DNA from: Paracoccus sp. MC1862
Lineage (GTDB): Bacteria; Pseudomonadota; Alphaproteobacteria; Rhodobacterales; Rhodobacteraceae
Direction: 5' to 3'
DNA length: 64,000 bases
Assembly: GCF_016617715.1 (NCBI RefSeq)
Contig: NZ_CP067225.1
Location: forward strand, 558,001 to 622,000
This document shows positions 19,451 through 27,962 of this stretch, one piece after another. A program made the position numbers and the translations under genes. The notes beneath the pieces were generated by a model. That model made no database searches. It was not told where the DNA came from and saw only the letters and a program-made list of their open reading frames with translations. Every line of letters begins with the position of its first letter. Position 1 is the first letter of the stretch.

Positions 19451-20131
19451 TCAGTTTCCGTCCCGCACCCCGATCCAGATCGTGTGGCGGTTGCCGCGCT
19501 TGCCCCTGCTGGCGCGAACCGTATGCGTCGCCACCTCGAACCCGCAGCGCGAAAGCCGCTGCGAGAAGACCGGGGCCGGTGCGGCGGACCAGACCGCGAG
19601 CACGCCCTTGGGCCCCAGCGCCCGGTGCGCCGCTTTCAGCCCGCCTTCGCTGTAAAGGGCATCATTGCCGGGGCGGGTCAGGCCGTCGGGCCCATTGTCG
19701 ACGTCCAGCAAGGTGGCGTCGAAGCTGCTCGCGGCCTCGCGGATGATGGCGCCGACATCCCGTGTCTCGACCTCGACCCGCGGGTCCGACAGACACTCTC
19801 CGAAGACGGCTCCCATGTGCTGCCCTGCCCAGCCGACGAGTTCAGGCACGATCTCCGAAACGACTAGCCGGGCACCGGGCGGCGAGACTGATAAAGCCGC
19901 TCGCAGGGTGAAGCCCATACCCAGCCCGCCGATCAGCACGCGCGGCGCGGGCCGGCCGGCCAAGCGTTCCAGCGCCAGCGTCGCCAGCGCCTCCTCCGAG
20001 TGGCCGAGCCGGCTGTTCATCAACTCGTTGCCACCCTGCAGCCGGATCGAGAACTCGTCGCCCCGACGCAGCAGCCGGAGCCTGTCTCCGCCAGGCGCAG
20101 TTGCCGTCGCCAGTTCTATCCAGGGAAGCAT
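19451..20131 (-). CDS. spermidine-synthase-like methyltransferase-fold protein
   Basis: A 226-residue protein with a Rossmann-type fold resembling spermidine/spermine synthases: LRRGDEFSIRL and ELMNSRLGHSEEALATLALE near the N-terminus, then RVLIGGLGMGFTLRAAL (about 66-82) as the nucleotide/aminopropyl-donor loop. FDATLLDVDNGPDGL (about 140) holds the acidic catalytic region. This compact class is often annotated as spermidine synthase, but its substrate is unproven. Start at 20131 chosen because the domain begins immediately; the upstream extension looks non-coding. Confidence 0.75.
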   Translation of the reverse strand: MLPWIELATATAPGGDRLRLLRRGDEFSIRLQGGNELMNSRLGHSEEALATLALERLAGRPAPRVLIGGLGMGFTLRAALSVSPPGARLVVSEIVPELVGWAGQHMGAVFGECLSDPRVEVETRDVGAIIREAASSFDATLLDVDNGPDGLTRPGNDALYSEGGLKAAHRALGPKGVLAVWSAAPAPVFSQRLSRCGFEVATHTVRASRGKRGNRHTIWIGVRDGN

Positions 20132-20438
20132 GCGGACAATCCTGTTCCTTGAGCCGCCCTGCGGCCTGTCTGCTTGAGGCAGGCAGTTGAAGGGCCATGT
20201 GCCTCTGGCATATTCCGAACTCCCTCTCAGTCCCTTTCTGCAGCGACCGAGGTCTTCCCAAACTTCGGCAAACGCCCAGCGTGTTGATCCGGTCCGGTAT
20301 AGAAGGCGCAAGAGTTCAGGACCGCAAGTCGCTGCATCCACGAACGTCCGGTTCCGGGAAGCTGCATTGCGGCAAACTCTTGAGAGCAGGTGGCGGCTCT
20401 GGGCCGACCAGCACGCAAGGCGCCCCTCGGCGGAGCGG

Positions 20439-20642
20439 CTACAGGTCGATCCCCTCCGAGAGGGTCAGCGCATCCTCAATGTCGATGCCAAGGTAGCGGA
20501 CCGTGCTGTCCATCTTCGTATGTTCCAGCAGCAACTGGACTGCGCGGAGGTTCCCTGTCTTGTAAATCTGCACCACCTTGGTCCGGCGCATGGAATGCGT
20601 ACCGCAGGCGCGAACCGGGGCCTTCCAACGCGGCACAAGCAA
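20439..20642 (-). pseudogene. tyrosine recombinase (integrase) C-terminal fragment
   Basis: The frame reads GTHSMRRTKVVQIYKTGNLRAVQLLLEHTKMDSTVRYLGIDIEDAL. This holds the HxxR (HSMR), the second His (EHTK) and the nucleophilic Tyr (RYLG) of phage-type integrases. About 65 residues remain; the rest of the catalytic domain and the arm-binding domain are missing. It is a relic of a former integrative element, 16 kb from tRNA-Pro. Confidence 0.8.
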
Positions 20643-21123
20643 GTGCCACGCCCCGCGTCTGGGGCAGTCGTCACGCGGGACGCTGGCGACAACGGGGCCG
20701 GAGGCAGCGGGATGTTGCTTCCGGCCCCGATCTGCTTTCTTCCGCAGCGTTTCAGCGTGGGCGGGTATCTGGGCTGGCAGCCGAAAATCCGGCTTGCTGA
20801 CTCGCTGTTTTCAAACTCTGAAATGGCGGAGGGGAGAGGCCTGACGTCGAACCTTCTCTTGTGGATGCCGCCCTCATTTGCAAGGAATTTCTGAACCTTA
20901 GACATGTGATCGAGTGCGGACTCTTGTCAGGCCTGTTAGCGCGGCCTGATAGATGCCGCTGGCCGAGATGGAGATGCGCGGACCGGGGCCAAATCTCCAA
21001 CAGCGAGCTCGAAGCTCTGAGAAGGTTTCTGGTTTGCCCAACCCGGATCATGTCGATCATTTGCCCATTCGGATCATGCCTTCCTCACAACTCTGCGTTC
21101 CGTTTTCGCGTTTTGATGCCGGA
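20643..21123. other. no supported gene between integrase relic and IS110
   Basis: Short open frames on both strands have no recognisable content. The end next to 21124 may include the IS110 terminal region, but IS110 elements usually lack clear terminal inverted repeats, so no boundary is drawn. Confidence 0.4.
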
Positions 21124-22155
21124 TCAGGCAGCGCTGGCGATCACCGGATCGCGATAGTCTTCACCGCGCGTGAGCATCGCCCAGAGGCCGCGCGCCATCT
21201 TGTTGGCCAGTGCGAAGGCCGCGACCATCGGCGGCTTGCGTTCCAACATGCGCTCAAGCCAGGGGTTTTGCGGTGCGCCACGGCGCAGGGCCCAGCGGAT
21301 CACGGCCATCGCGCCGGTGATCAGCAGACGGCGAATGTCGCGCTGGCCCATCTTCGAGGTTTTTCCAAGCCGCTGCTTGCCGCCGGTCGACGCCTGTCGT
21401 GGCACGAGCCCAAGCCAAGCTGCAAAGTCGCGGCCGCGTTTGAACTGCGCCATCGGCGGCGCGAAGGTCTCGACGGCCAAGGCGCTGATCGGACCCACAC
21501 CCGGCATGGTCTGCAGGCGGCGAGATGTCTCGCCTTCCCTGGCAATCGCGTCGATCCTCTTTTTCATGACATTTATCCGGGCGGTCAGATGCGCGACCTG
21601 GTCCAGCAGTTCACTACAGATTTCCCGGGCGAGCGGCGGCAAATCGGAGTTTGCGTCCTTGATGAGGGCGTCGAGGCGCGGAAGATAGCCGATCCCCTCG
21701 GGCGCGATGAAGCCGAACTCGTACAGGTGCGACCGCAGCGCATTGACCGCTTCCGTGCGCTGTTTCACGAACTGCTCGCGGGTGCGGAACAGGATAGAGC
21801 GCGATTGCTGGTCGCTGGTCTTCGGCTCGACATAGCGCATGGTCGGGCGCAGCGCCGCTTCCACGATCGCCTCCGCGTCCGCCGCGTCGTTTTTCTGCCG
21901 TTTGATGAACGGCTTGACATAGCGCGGTGCGATCAGTTTCACCTCATGGCCGACCCGCACCAGTTCCCGCGCCCAGTGATGCGCACCACCGCAGGCCTCC
22001 ATCACCACGAGGCATTGCGGATGCTCCGCCATGAAGCGCTGGAATTGCGGGCGCGACAGCTTCTTGCGAAACATGACCGAACCATCCGCGGCCGCGCCGT
22101 GCAGCTGGAACACGTTCTTTGCAAGGTCGACGCCGATGATGCTAATTTCCTTCAT
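21124..22155 (-). CDS. IS110-family transposase, intact
   Basis: The 343-residue transposase has the N-terminal DEDD domain: Asp in IIGVDLAKNVFQLH (about 9), Glu in CLVVMEACGGAHHW (about 53) and Asp pairs in KNDAADAEAI (about 88-94). The C-terminal transposase_20 domain has LQTMPGVGPISALAVETF and WLGLVPRQASTGGKQRLG. No frameshift is seen, so the element may still be active. It is related to, but clearly different from, the copy at 33221-34249. Confidence 0.92.
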   Translation of the reverse strand: MKEISIIGVDLAKNVFQLHGAAADGSVMFRKKLSRPQFQRFMAEHPQCLVVMEACGGAHHWARELVRVGHEVKLIAPRYVKPFIKRQKNDAADAEAIVEAALRPTMRYVEPKTSDQQSRSILFRTREQFVKQRTEAVNALRSHLYEFGFIAPEGIGYLPRLDALIKDANSDLPPLAREICSELLDQVAHLTARINVMKKRIDAIAREGETSRRLQTMPGVGPISALAVETFAPPMAQFKRGRDFAAWLGLVPRQASTGGKQRLGKTSKMGQRDIRRLLITGAMAVIRWALRRGAPQNPWLERMLERKPPMVAAFALANKMARGLWAMLTRGEDYRDPVIASAA

Positions 22156-22414
22156 GGATGCCCTCTTGTTTCTCTTGTGACTTCAGCATCACAAGCTTGG
22201 CGCATTGCGACGCCGTAGGGGAGAGAGCGGCATCCACCCCATCTCCACTGATCAGCGGCATGTGCAAGCGAGGCCAGACACGGTGGTGAACGGATCATCG
22301 TGATGTCCGCGGACCTGCCACGCTATCGCGAAGCAGGATCAATTCAGCAGTGGCGGCGTTGATGTCCACAAGCCTAGTGCATCAGGGCCAACACCGCAGA
22401 GGAGGGACCCTCGC

Positions 22415-22624
22415 ATTGCGAAGTTTTTCATCGGTGATCATGTCAGCTGGAACTCCGAGGCTGGCCGGGTCAGCGGTCGGATCGTCAGGGTCCATCACGA
22501 GGATTTCGACTGCAAGGGGCACTGCCACCGCGCCTCGAAGGACGATCCCCAATACGAGATCGCGAGCGACAGGACTGACCACGTCGCGGCCCACAAGGAA
22601 GGCGCGTTGACGAAGATCGGCTGA
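22415..22624 (+). CDS. DUF2945 (HVA1/tudor-like) protein, possible ATT start
   Basis: The 69-residue frame reads AKFFIGDHVSWNSEAGRVSG, then IVRVHHEDFDCKGHCHRASKDDPQYEI and SDRTDHVAAHKEGALTKIG, a complete DUF2945 (hypervirulence-associated, tudor-like) domain. No ATG, GTG or TTG fits. An AGGAGG box lies about 9 bases before ATT at 22415, exactly where family members have their Met. Either ATT serves as a rare start or ATG mutated to ATT. The stop overlaps the next gene's ATG by one base (TGATG), so translation is coupled. Function unknown. Confidence 0.75.
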   Translation: MAKFFIGDHVSWNSEAGRVSGRIVRVHHEDFDCKGHCHRASKDDPQYEIASDRTDHVAAHKEGALTKIG

Positions 22625-23166
22625 TGGTCGCGCAGTTCACCACAATCGGGCATTCCGACCGCAGCCTCGCGGAATTCCTGAGCATGCTGCGCTCTGCCGG
22701 GGTCCGCCTGCTCGTCGATGTGCGGGCGTTTCCCCGGTCGCGGCGCAATCCCGAATACAACATCGACCGGCTTCCAGACGATCTCGCGCGGGTGCAGATC
22801 GGCTATTGCCACTGTCCCGCCTTGGGCGGGCGGCGGCCGAAGCAGCCTGAGGTGGACCCCGGTCTCAATGCCTTGTGGCGTGTGCAGAGTTTCCACAACT
22901 ACGCCGATTACGCGCTGGGGCCGGAGTTCGCCGGAGCCTTCGAGGAACTCGTGCGCTTGGGACGAGAGCAGCGGCTGGCGCTGATGTGTTCGGAGGCGGT
23001 CTGGTGGCGATGTCATCGCCGCATCATCGCCGACCATCTGCTGCTGAACGGCCATGCCGTGGACCACCTGATGGGACCGGGCCAGATCGTCTCCGCCACG
23101 CTCACGCCCGGCACGCAAAGGACCGCAGCAGGAAAAGCGGTCTATCCCCCCGAACCGGCCGGCTGA
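22624..23166 (+). CDS. DUF488 domain protein
   Basis: A 180-residue soluble protein with DUF488 features: TIGHSDRSLAEFLSML at the start, LLVDVRAFPRSRRNPEYN near 30-47, CPALGGRR near 60 and the Cys motif LALMCSEAVWWRCHRRIIADHL near 118-139. The family is uncharacterised biochemically. Its ATG shares a base with the stop of the DUF2945 gene, and this pairing is the main context. No damage is visible. Confidence 0.85.
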   Translation: MVAQFTTIGHSDRSLAEFLSMLRSAGVRLLVDVRAFPRSRRNPEYNIDRLPDDLARVQIGYCHCPALGGRRPKQPEVDPGLNALWRVQSFHNYADYALGPEFAGAFEELVRLGREQRLALMCSEAVWWRCHRRIIADHLLLNGHAVDHLMGPGQIVSATLTPGTQRTAAGKAVYPPEPAG

Positions 23167-23313
23167 GGTTGTCTGCACCTTCGCGCCTCGGTGGTGATGC
23201 ACGGCAAGTTCACGTGCACAGGCTGCGCGGGTCAGACCGCCGCGGGCGATTCACGCCTGCCTGCGGTTCTGCGCACGCTCGATCAGCTGGCGTGAGGCGG
23301 TGAAATCATGGGG

Positions 23314-24042
23314 CTATACGACGAGCGGGCAGATGGCACGAGCGAGGTGGACCCTCACGCCTTCCGGCATTGTCTCAATCTCGTGTCGCAGTTGCGAGGC
23401 GATCAGCAGCGTCACGGCATGCAGCATCCGTGCGATCCCGCCGCATAGCGGCTCGGTCAGGGCGCAGGCATAGCCGGTGGGAAGCACGATGATCTGCGCG
23501 GCGTCCAGCCCGGCGGTAACACGCAGCGGCGTGTTCCCGGCGATCGCTCCGTCCGTCAGCTGGAGGCCATCGATGGTGACCGGCGGAAATATTCCGGGCA
23601 TGGCTGAACCGGCGAGGATTGCCTCCACTGCCGGCCCTGCGAAAAGCCGCACGCTCGCGCCTTGCTGATCGGTCGCCATGACACGCAACGGCAGCAGGGC
23701 CTCCCTTGATCCGGAGAAAGGGGAGATAGGCTTTCAGCACGTGCCGCAGATGGGCCGGATCGACAATGCTGCCCGACTGGCGCAAGCTCCCGAGCAGGCC
23801 CGAGGGCGACAGCGGGAAGATGTCGGATCGGCGCAACCCGCACCAGATTCGTGCCAGCCGCTCCACGTCGGCGAGGAGTGGCGCCCCCGCGAAATAGGCG
23901 GCATTAAGCGCGCCCACGGAGGAGCCGAGGACGAAATCGGGCCTCAGCCCTGCTTCCGTCAGCGCCAGAAGCATCCCGACCTGGATGGCCCGAGGCTGCC
24001 GCCACCAGCCAGGACAAAGGCGGTTCTCGGCCGCTCGCTCAT
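23314..24042 (-). pseudogene. patatin-like phospholipase, two frameshifts
   Basis: The start MSERPRTAFVLAGGGSLG at 24042 gives the oxyanion-hole glycines. A missing base near 23990 moves the frame before AIQVGMLLALTEAGLRPDFVLGSSVGALNAA, which has the nucleophile GSSVG. A second break near 23700 precedes RVMATDQQGASVRLFAGPAVEAILAGSAMPGIFPPV and LTDGAIAGNTP, where the DGA motif carries the catalytic Asp. All functional motifs are present but in three frames, so this is a recent pseudogene or a sequence with two indel errors. Confidence 0.8.
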
Positions 24043-24175
24043 CAGCAGGAGCAGCCAGCAGGACGCCACCCCGGTTCAAGGACCCCGAAATCGCGACCGA
24101 TGAGGGTTCCATCGACAACTGTGCAATGCTTGCGATGGCTGCCGCTGCCGCGGCGTCTGACAGTGTCACTGTCGT

Positions 24176-24931
24176 TCATCGCTCCTCCTTCGCAGCGTCT
24201 CGTTGCACAGGCCCAGACAGGGGGGCGGACCAGCACGGTCGTGCTTTCAGCATGGCCACCACGCGGTCCGCCATGTGGGCGCAACGGTCACCGGCGAATG
24301 GAAAGATCGTCTCGAACCCGCCCTTGATCCGGTCGGCGATAATCCGCCGCAGACGGTGGCGGGCACGCATCAGCCGCGTCTTGACAGTGCCGAGCGGCAG
24401 CGACAGGTCGCGGGCGATGTCGCCCAGGCTCAGCCCGACCGCCTCGTGCATCAGGAACACCAGCCGGAGGTCGGGCGGCAGCTCGCCCACGGCAGCCTCG
24501 ATCAGGGCGCGGGTCTGCATCCGGCCGAGGATCGCTTCTATCGGCTGGGGGTCGGTGCCGGGAAACAGCAGCACCTCGGCACTGCGGACCACGGGTTCGT
24601 TCACCGTGTCGTATTCCTGCCGTGCCTGCTGTTTGCGCAGCCGCATAGCCGCGCAGTTCAGCGTGATGCGGGTGATCCAGGTCGAGAACCGGGCCGCGTC
24701 GCGGAAGCCGTCCAGGTGGGTGAAGGCGGCCAGCCAGGCATCCTGCACGACCTCCTCGGCCTCGGCGTCGCTGGGCATCAGCCCACGCGCGATGCGGAAC
24801 AGGCGCCCGTTCAGTCGCCGGATCAGTTCCCGCACGGCGGCCTCGTCGTGCAGCCGGGCAGCCGCCACCAGAGCAGCCTCGGACGATTGCCGCTCGGCAC
24901 GGAGGGACACCGACCTCTCAGGTTCGCTCAT
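24176..24931 (-). CDS. ECF-type RNA polymerase sigma factor
   Basis: The 251-residue protein has sigma region 2 (LFRIARGLMPSDAEAEEVVQDAWLAAFTHLDGFRDAARFSTWITRI, about 44-90) and region 4 (ELPPDLRLVFLMHEAVGLSLGDIARDLSLPLGTVKTRLMRARHRLRR, about 150-197). About 50 further residues form a C-terminal tail with FPFAGDRCAHMADRVVAML. The start overlaps the cupredoxin stop (ATGA) and has an AAGAGG ribosome site. It is the third gene of a coupled operon. No adjacent anti-sigma factor is seen; the Cys-containing tail may sense something itself. The operon promoter suggests autoregulation. Confidence 0.88.
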   Translation of the reverse strand: MSEPERSVSLRAERQSSEAALVAAARLHDEAAVRELIRRLNGRLFRIARGLMPSDAEAEEVVQDAWLAAFTHLDGFRDAARFSTWITRITLNCAAMRLRKQQARQEYDTVNEPVVRSAEVLLFPGTDPQPIEAILGRMQTRALIEAAVGELPPDLRLVFLMHEAVGLSLGDIARDLSLPLGTVKTRLMRARHRLRRIIADRIKGGFETIFPFAGDRCAHMADRVVAMLKARPCWSAPLSGPVQRDAAKEER

Positions 24932-25470
24932 GTCCAGCCTCTTTCTGGGGGCATCACTGCCCCACGCTCGAGAATAACGCCGACCGGCGGGAAGCCGGCC
25001 AGCGCCGCTTTGGGAAGATCGCCCGCGTCGAGCGCCGGACCCTGCCACCGGGGATCGCGGTCCGGCCGCCCGACCACGATCCGCGCCACCATGCCGGCAT
25101 GTTCATGCGGCTGGCAGTAGAGATCATAAACCCCCGGCGCGGTCAGCGTGACCTCGAACTCCTCGCCGGGCAGCAGCAGGTCGCTGTCCCAGGGCCGGGC
25201 GGCATCGGGGATGCGCCGCGGCCGGTCCAGGATGTCGGGGTGATAGGCCGTCGCGGTGTGGCTGTTGCCCGCATCTCGGTTCACGAAACGGATCGTCGCG
25301 CCCGGCGTGACGGCAAGGCCCACCGGCACGAACCAGACCTGCTCGCCCCGCGGAGTACCCTTCATCTCGACCGGCAGCGGCCCTGCCGCGATGGCCAGGC
25401 GGGGCCGCACCTGGGCGGCCAACAACATGGCCGCCCCCCCGATGATCAGCTTTCGGCGGTTCATGGTCAT
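24928..25470 (-). CDS. exported cupredoxin (blue copper) domain protein
   Basis: A 180-residue protein with a twin-Arg-like/Sec leader (MNRRKLIIGGAAMLLAAQVRP). Its plastocyanin-like domain has the type 1 copper ligands: His in GNSHTATAYH (about 69), then Cys, His and Met in YCQPHEHAGM (about 118-127). It is probably periplasmic and carries electrons or binds copper. The start at 25470 overlaps the preceding stop, and its own stop overlaps the sigma factor start, so all three genes are translationally coupled. Confidence 0.85.
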   Translation of the reverse strand: MTMNRRKLIIGGAAMLLAAQVRPRLAIAAGPLPVEMKGTPRGEQVWFVPVGLAVTPGATIRFVNRDAGNSHTATAYHPDILDRPRRIPDAARPWDSDLLLPGEEFEVTLTAPGVYDLYCQPHEHAGMVARIVVGRPDRDPRWQGPALDAGDLPKAALAGFPPVGVILERGAVMPPERGWT

Positions 25471-25886
25471 TCCGCCAGCCGCGCCTTGGCATCCTTGTCG
25501 TGGTAGAGCACGACATGGGCATGCGGCTTTTCCACACCGGGATGGCCGGCGTTGTAATAGATATCGACCGAAGTGACGGTGCCGCTGCCGACCGCGAGGT
25601 CGTTGAAGGCAGTGCCGCCTTCCAGATCCTCAATGGGAACCATGTAGATCGTGGCCGACAGCTTGCCGTCATGATCATAGCCGAGGAAGGGTCCGGCAGG
25701 CAGATTGGTAGGGTCTACATAGAGGGTTCCGAGACCAGGCAGGAAATCCGGCAGCGTGACGAGGTCGCTGACCTTCTGGAAGGGGGCGGCAGGGGGCGCG
25801 GTTCCGCTGGCCGTCTGGGCGGCTGCCGGAAGTGGCAGGGTGCCGAGAATCATGGACGCTGCGAGAGCGGGGAGGGACCGGAACAT
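25467..25886 (-). CDS. secreted protein, possibly TTHB210-like (first gene of ECF operon)
   Basis: A 139-residue protein with a clear signal peptide (MFRSLPALAASMILGTLPLPAAAQ). The mature domain contains LPDFLPGLGTLYVDPTNLPAGPFLGYDHDGKLSATIYMVP and HPGVEKPHAHVVLYH. The DHDGKLxxTIYM and final PHAHVxxYH patterns recall TTHB210-like/DUF5602 proteins from memory; treat that as tentative. It is first in the coupled operon with a cupredoxin and an ECF sigma factor and has a promoter-like element about 45 bases upstream. Confidence 0.75.
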   Translation of the reverse strand: MFRSLPALAASMILGTLPLPAAAQTASGTAPPAAPFQKVSDLVTLPDFLPGLGTLYVDPTNLPAGPFLGYDHDGKLSATIYMVPIEDLEGGTAFNDLAVGSGTVTSVDIYYNAGHPGVEKPHAHVVLYHDKDAKARLAE

Positions 25887-25932
25887 GGGATGACCTTTCG
25901 GTTTGCGGGCCGGATCAGCCCGGCCTCATTCC

Positions 25933-25960
25933 ATTGGATGCAGCCTCGCCGGAAAGGTTC
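25933..25960 (-). promoter_or_regulatory. putative ECF promoter of the cupredoxin-sigma operon
   Basis: On the minus strand GAAC (25957-25960) is followed after 16 bases by CATCCAAT (25933-25940). GAAC is the usual -35 core of ECF sigma promoters. The same element with the same 16-base spacer stands upstream of the AhpD-like gene. Predicted 5' leader is about 40 bases. Confidence 0.6.
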
Positions 25961-26043
25961 GCATCGGCATGGCTCGTGCGCTCAGATCCACGCGTTCAGG
26001 CGTCAGTCCAAGACCCGCGCAAGCCCGATCCTGCTCCTCCCGG

Positions 26044-26382
26044 TCATCCGCCGTCGATTTCATCCAGAAGCGCCAGCGTCTTGTTGGCGTGGGCATAAGC
26101 GGCGCCGGCCCGCATCTCGGCCGCGACCCAGATCGCCTCCATGATCTGCTCATTGGTTGCGCCCTCACGCTTGGCGCCCTTGGTGTGGCCTTCGATGCAC
26201 CACGGGCATTGGGTCACATGCGCCACCGCAAGCGCGATCAACTGCTTGGTGCGCTTGTCCAGCGCGCCGTCGGCAAGCACGGCCTTTGACCAGGCTGCGA
26301 AGGCATCGTCGATGTCGGGTGCCAAGGCATGCCGCCTGGCCGCAAGCGCGGCACTGGCCTTGGGCAGGGTGATGTCGGACAT
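26044..26382 (-). CDS. AhpD-like carboxymuconolactone decarboxylase-family protein
   Basis: A 112-residue all-helical CMD-domain protein with the redox motif CPWC followed by IEGH (QCPWCIEGHTKGAKREGAT, about 60-78) as in AhpD-type peroxidase partners. Start at 26382 (MSDITLPKAS) is preferred over an upstream ATG because GGAG sits about 7 bases before it. It stands upstream of the ECF operon on the same strand and shares its promoter-like element. This points to a role in peroxide or electrophile detoxification within the sigma regulon. Confidence 0.85.
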   Translation of the reverse strand: MSDITLPKASAALAARRHALAPDIDDAFAAWSKAVLADGALDKRTKQLIALAVAHVTQCPWCIEGHTKGAKREGATNEQIMEAIWVAAEMRAGAAYAHANKTLALLDEIDGG

Positions 26383-26463
26383 GATCTCCTCCGTTTCAGG
26401 CATCACTCGCAATGGTTGTCGTTCGCGTAGTCATGAGCGCAGGTCAGGCGGCCGCTTCACTCG

Positions 26464-26491
26464 ATTAGATGCGATACGCCGGAAAAAGTTC
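26464..26491 (-). promoter_or_regulatory. putative ECF promoter of the AhpD-like gene
   Basis: Minus-strand GAAC (26488-26491), a 16-base spacer and CATCTAAT (26464-26471) repeat the element at 25933-25960. The interior also shares TTTCCGGCG. The leader to the start codon would be about 75-80 bases. Confidence 0.6.
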
Positions 26492-26515
26492 CCCTGCATT
26501 TGCGGGCCGTCGTTC

Positions 26516-27291
26516 TCACGCAGCCTGCGTCCGTTCCTGCCGTCTGTCTTCCCCCCGGGCCGCTTTCGCAGCGCGTCCGCAACGGTTCGGATTCACCACC
26601 ACCGTCCTCGTAGCCTCGGCCTTAAGCGTCGAGAACCCCTCCTTGCGCTCAGCGTCCGCCTGAATCGAAGCCGCAGACGTCATCAGATCAGCTCACGGAT
26701 TTCCCTCAGACGCCGGTACCTGCGAGAGCAAGGAGGGTAAGCCAACCTCTCGGTAAGTAGCTCTCTGGCAAATTGTGCCCGGCACGCGCAACTCTGAGGA
26801 CTGTCCGGTACCAAGCCGTCAAGTCACGATCCTGACTGACTCCAGAAGTCGGATCACATGATCGGGTCCGACCGGGACGATACTCAGAGCATGTCATCGG
26901 GTTCCCAGGTCAACTCTCAGGGACCTTCGGGGCCATTGGCCAGCACCCGGCCCGAGAAGGTTTCGAGCGAAAGGGTGTCGCCGTCCTAGGGCGGCTGTCC
27001 CGCTTCTTGGGTCAGGACCATGGGGGTGGACAGTGCCGATCCCGGCAGAATGCCAGAAATGGTTGGCGCCATTGCAATCTCTCTGAAGCATGGCGCGCAA
27101 CGTCACGATGGCGTTGCGGCGGAGACCTCCTCCTGCGCCATGCCGGGAAACGGGCGCGGGCTGGCAAAGTTCCTGCGACCAAGGCACACTCGACCCGAGA
27201 CGGAAGGCCGGAATTGCCGTAGCCTGAGTGGCAGTGCGGAAGGTCTTCCTGCTGCAGAATGCGCGCAGGACCCCTAGATACGGAGGATGAG
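26516..27291. other. gene-poor stretch
   Basis: No recognised gene in about 780 bases. A 55-residue minus-strand frame (ATG 26683, stop 26516-26518; starts MTSAASIQADAERKEGF, charged tail) is open but has no good ribosome site. Other frames around 26900-27200 look like decayed coding sequence without an identifiable family. Confidence 0.4.
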
Positions 27292-27864
27292 ATGTCGGAC
27301 TTCACTGTCGGTTACTTCGTGGGCAGTCTCGCGAAAGGCTCGATCAACCGCAAGCTCGCCAGGGCGCTCGTGCGGCTGGCGCCGGCCGGGCTGGAGATGC
27401 GCGAGATCCCCTTCGGGGACCTTCCGCTTTACAGCTATGACTATGACAGCGACTACCCGCAGGTCGCGCGGGACTTCAAGGCGGCGATCGCAGACGTGGA
27501 CGCCGTGCTGTTCGTCACGCCGGAATACAACCGCTCGATCCCCGGCGCGCTGAAGAACGCCATCGACTGGGCCAGCCGGCCCTACGGGCAGAACGCGTTC
27601 ACCCGCAAGCCCTCGGCGATCATCGGCACCTCGCCCGGCGCGATCGGCACCGCCGTCGGCCAGCAGCACCTCAAGAGCATCCTGGGCTTCTGCAACTCGC
27701 CGATGATGAACGCGGTCGAGGCCTATATCCAGTTCACGCCGAACCTGATCTCTGACGCAGGCGAGGTCAGCGTGCCGGGAACCGAGGACTTCCTGCGCAA
27801 CTACATGCAGGAGTTCAGCGACTTCATCGGGCGCGTGCTGAGCGTCTATCCGCGCGCGAGCTGA
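27292..27864 (+). CDS. NADPH-dependent FMN reductase
   Basis: A 190-residue flavodoxin-fold reductase. The FMN phosphate loop GSLAKGSINRKLA lies at residues 10-22, and the conserved VLFVTPEYNRSIPGALKNAIDWASRP at about 73-98 is typical of the family, followed by GTSPGAIGTAVGQQHL. It reduces FMN or quinones with NADPH. ATG 27292 is preceded by GGAGGATGAG, which fixes the start within a longer frame. Its neighbour downstream is a cysteine-synthase-like gene 98 bases away; co-transcription is possible but not shown. Confidence 0.9.
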   Translation: MSDFTVGYFVGSLAKGSINRKLARALVRLAPAGLEMREIPFGDLPLYSYDYDSDYPQVARDFKAAIADVDAVLFVTPEYNRSIPGALKNAIDWASRPYGQNAFTRKPSAIIGTSPGAIGTAVGQQHLKSILGFCNSPMMNAVEAYIQFTPNLISDAGEVSVPGTEDFLRNYMQEFSDFIGRVLSVYPRAS

Positions 27865-27962
27865 CGCGGGAAGCGCCGATTAAGCAATGCGGAGCCGCTC
27901 ACAGGTCACGGTGCACCGGTTGGCTTGCCTCTGCGCAAACAAATCAACTCGGGAGTGAGACC

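Noticed and set aside
23191..23295. Short frame after DUF488 (MHGKFTCTGCAGQTAAG and following)
   Set aside because: Only about 32 residues, with no recognised domain; possibly the end of a decayed gene, but unsupported.
24928..25470. Anti-sigma factor as the identity of the gene before the ECF sigma factor
   Set aside because: The protein has copper ligands and a leader, no zinc anti-sigma motif and no membrane-spanning anti-sigma layout.
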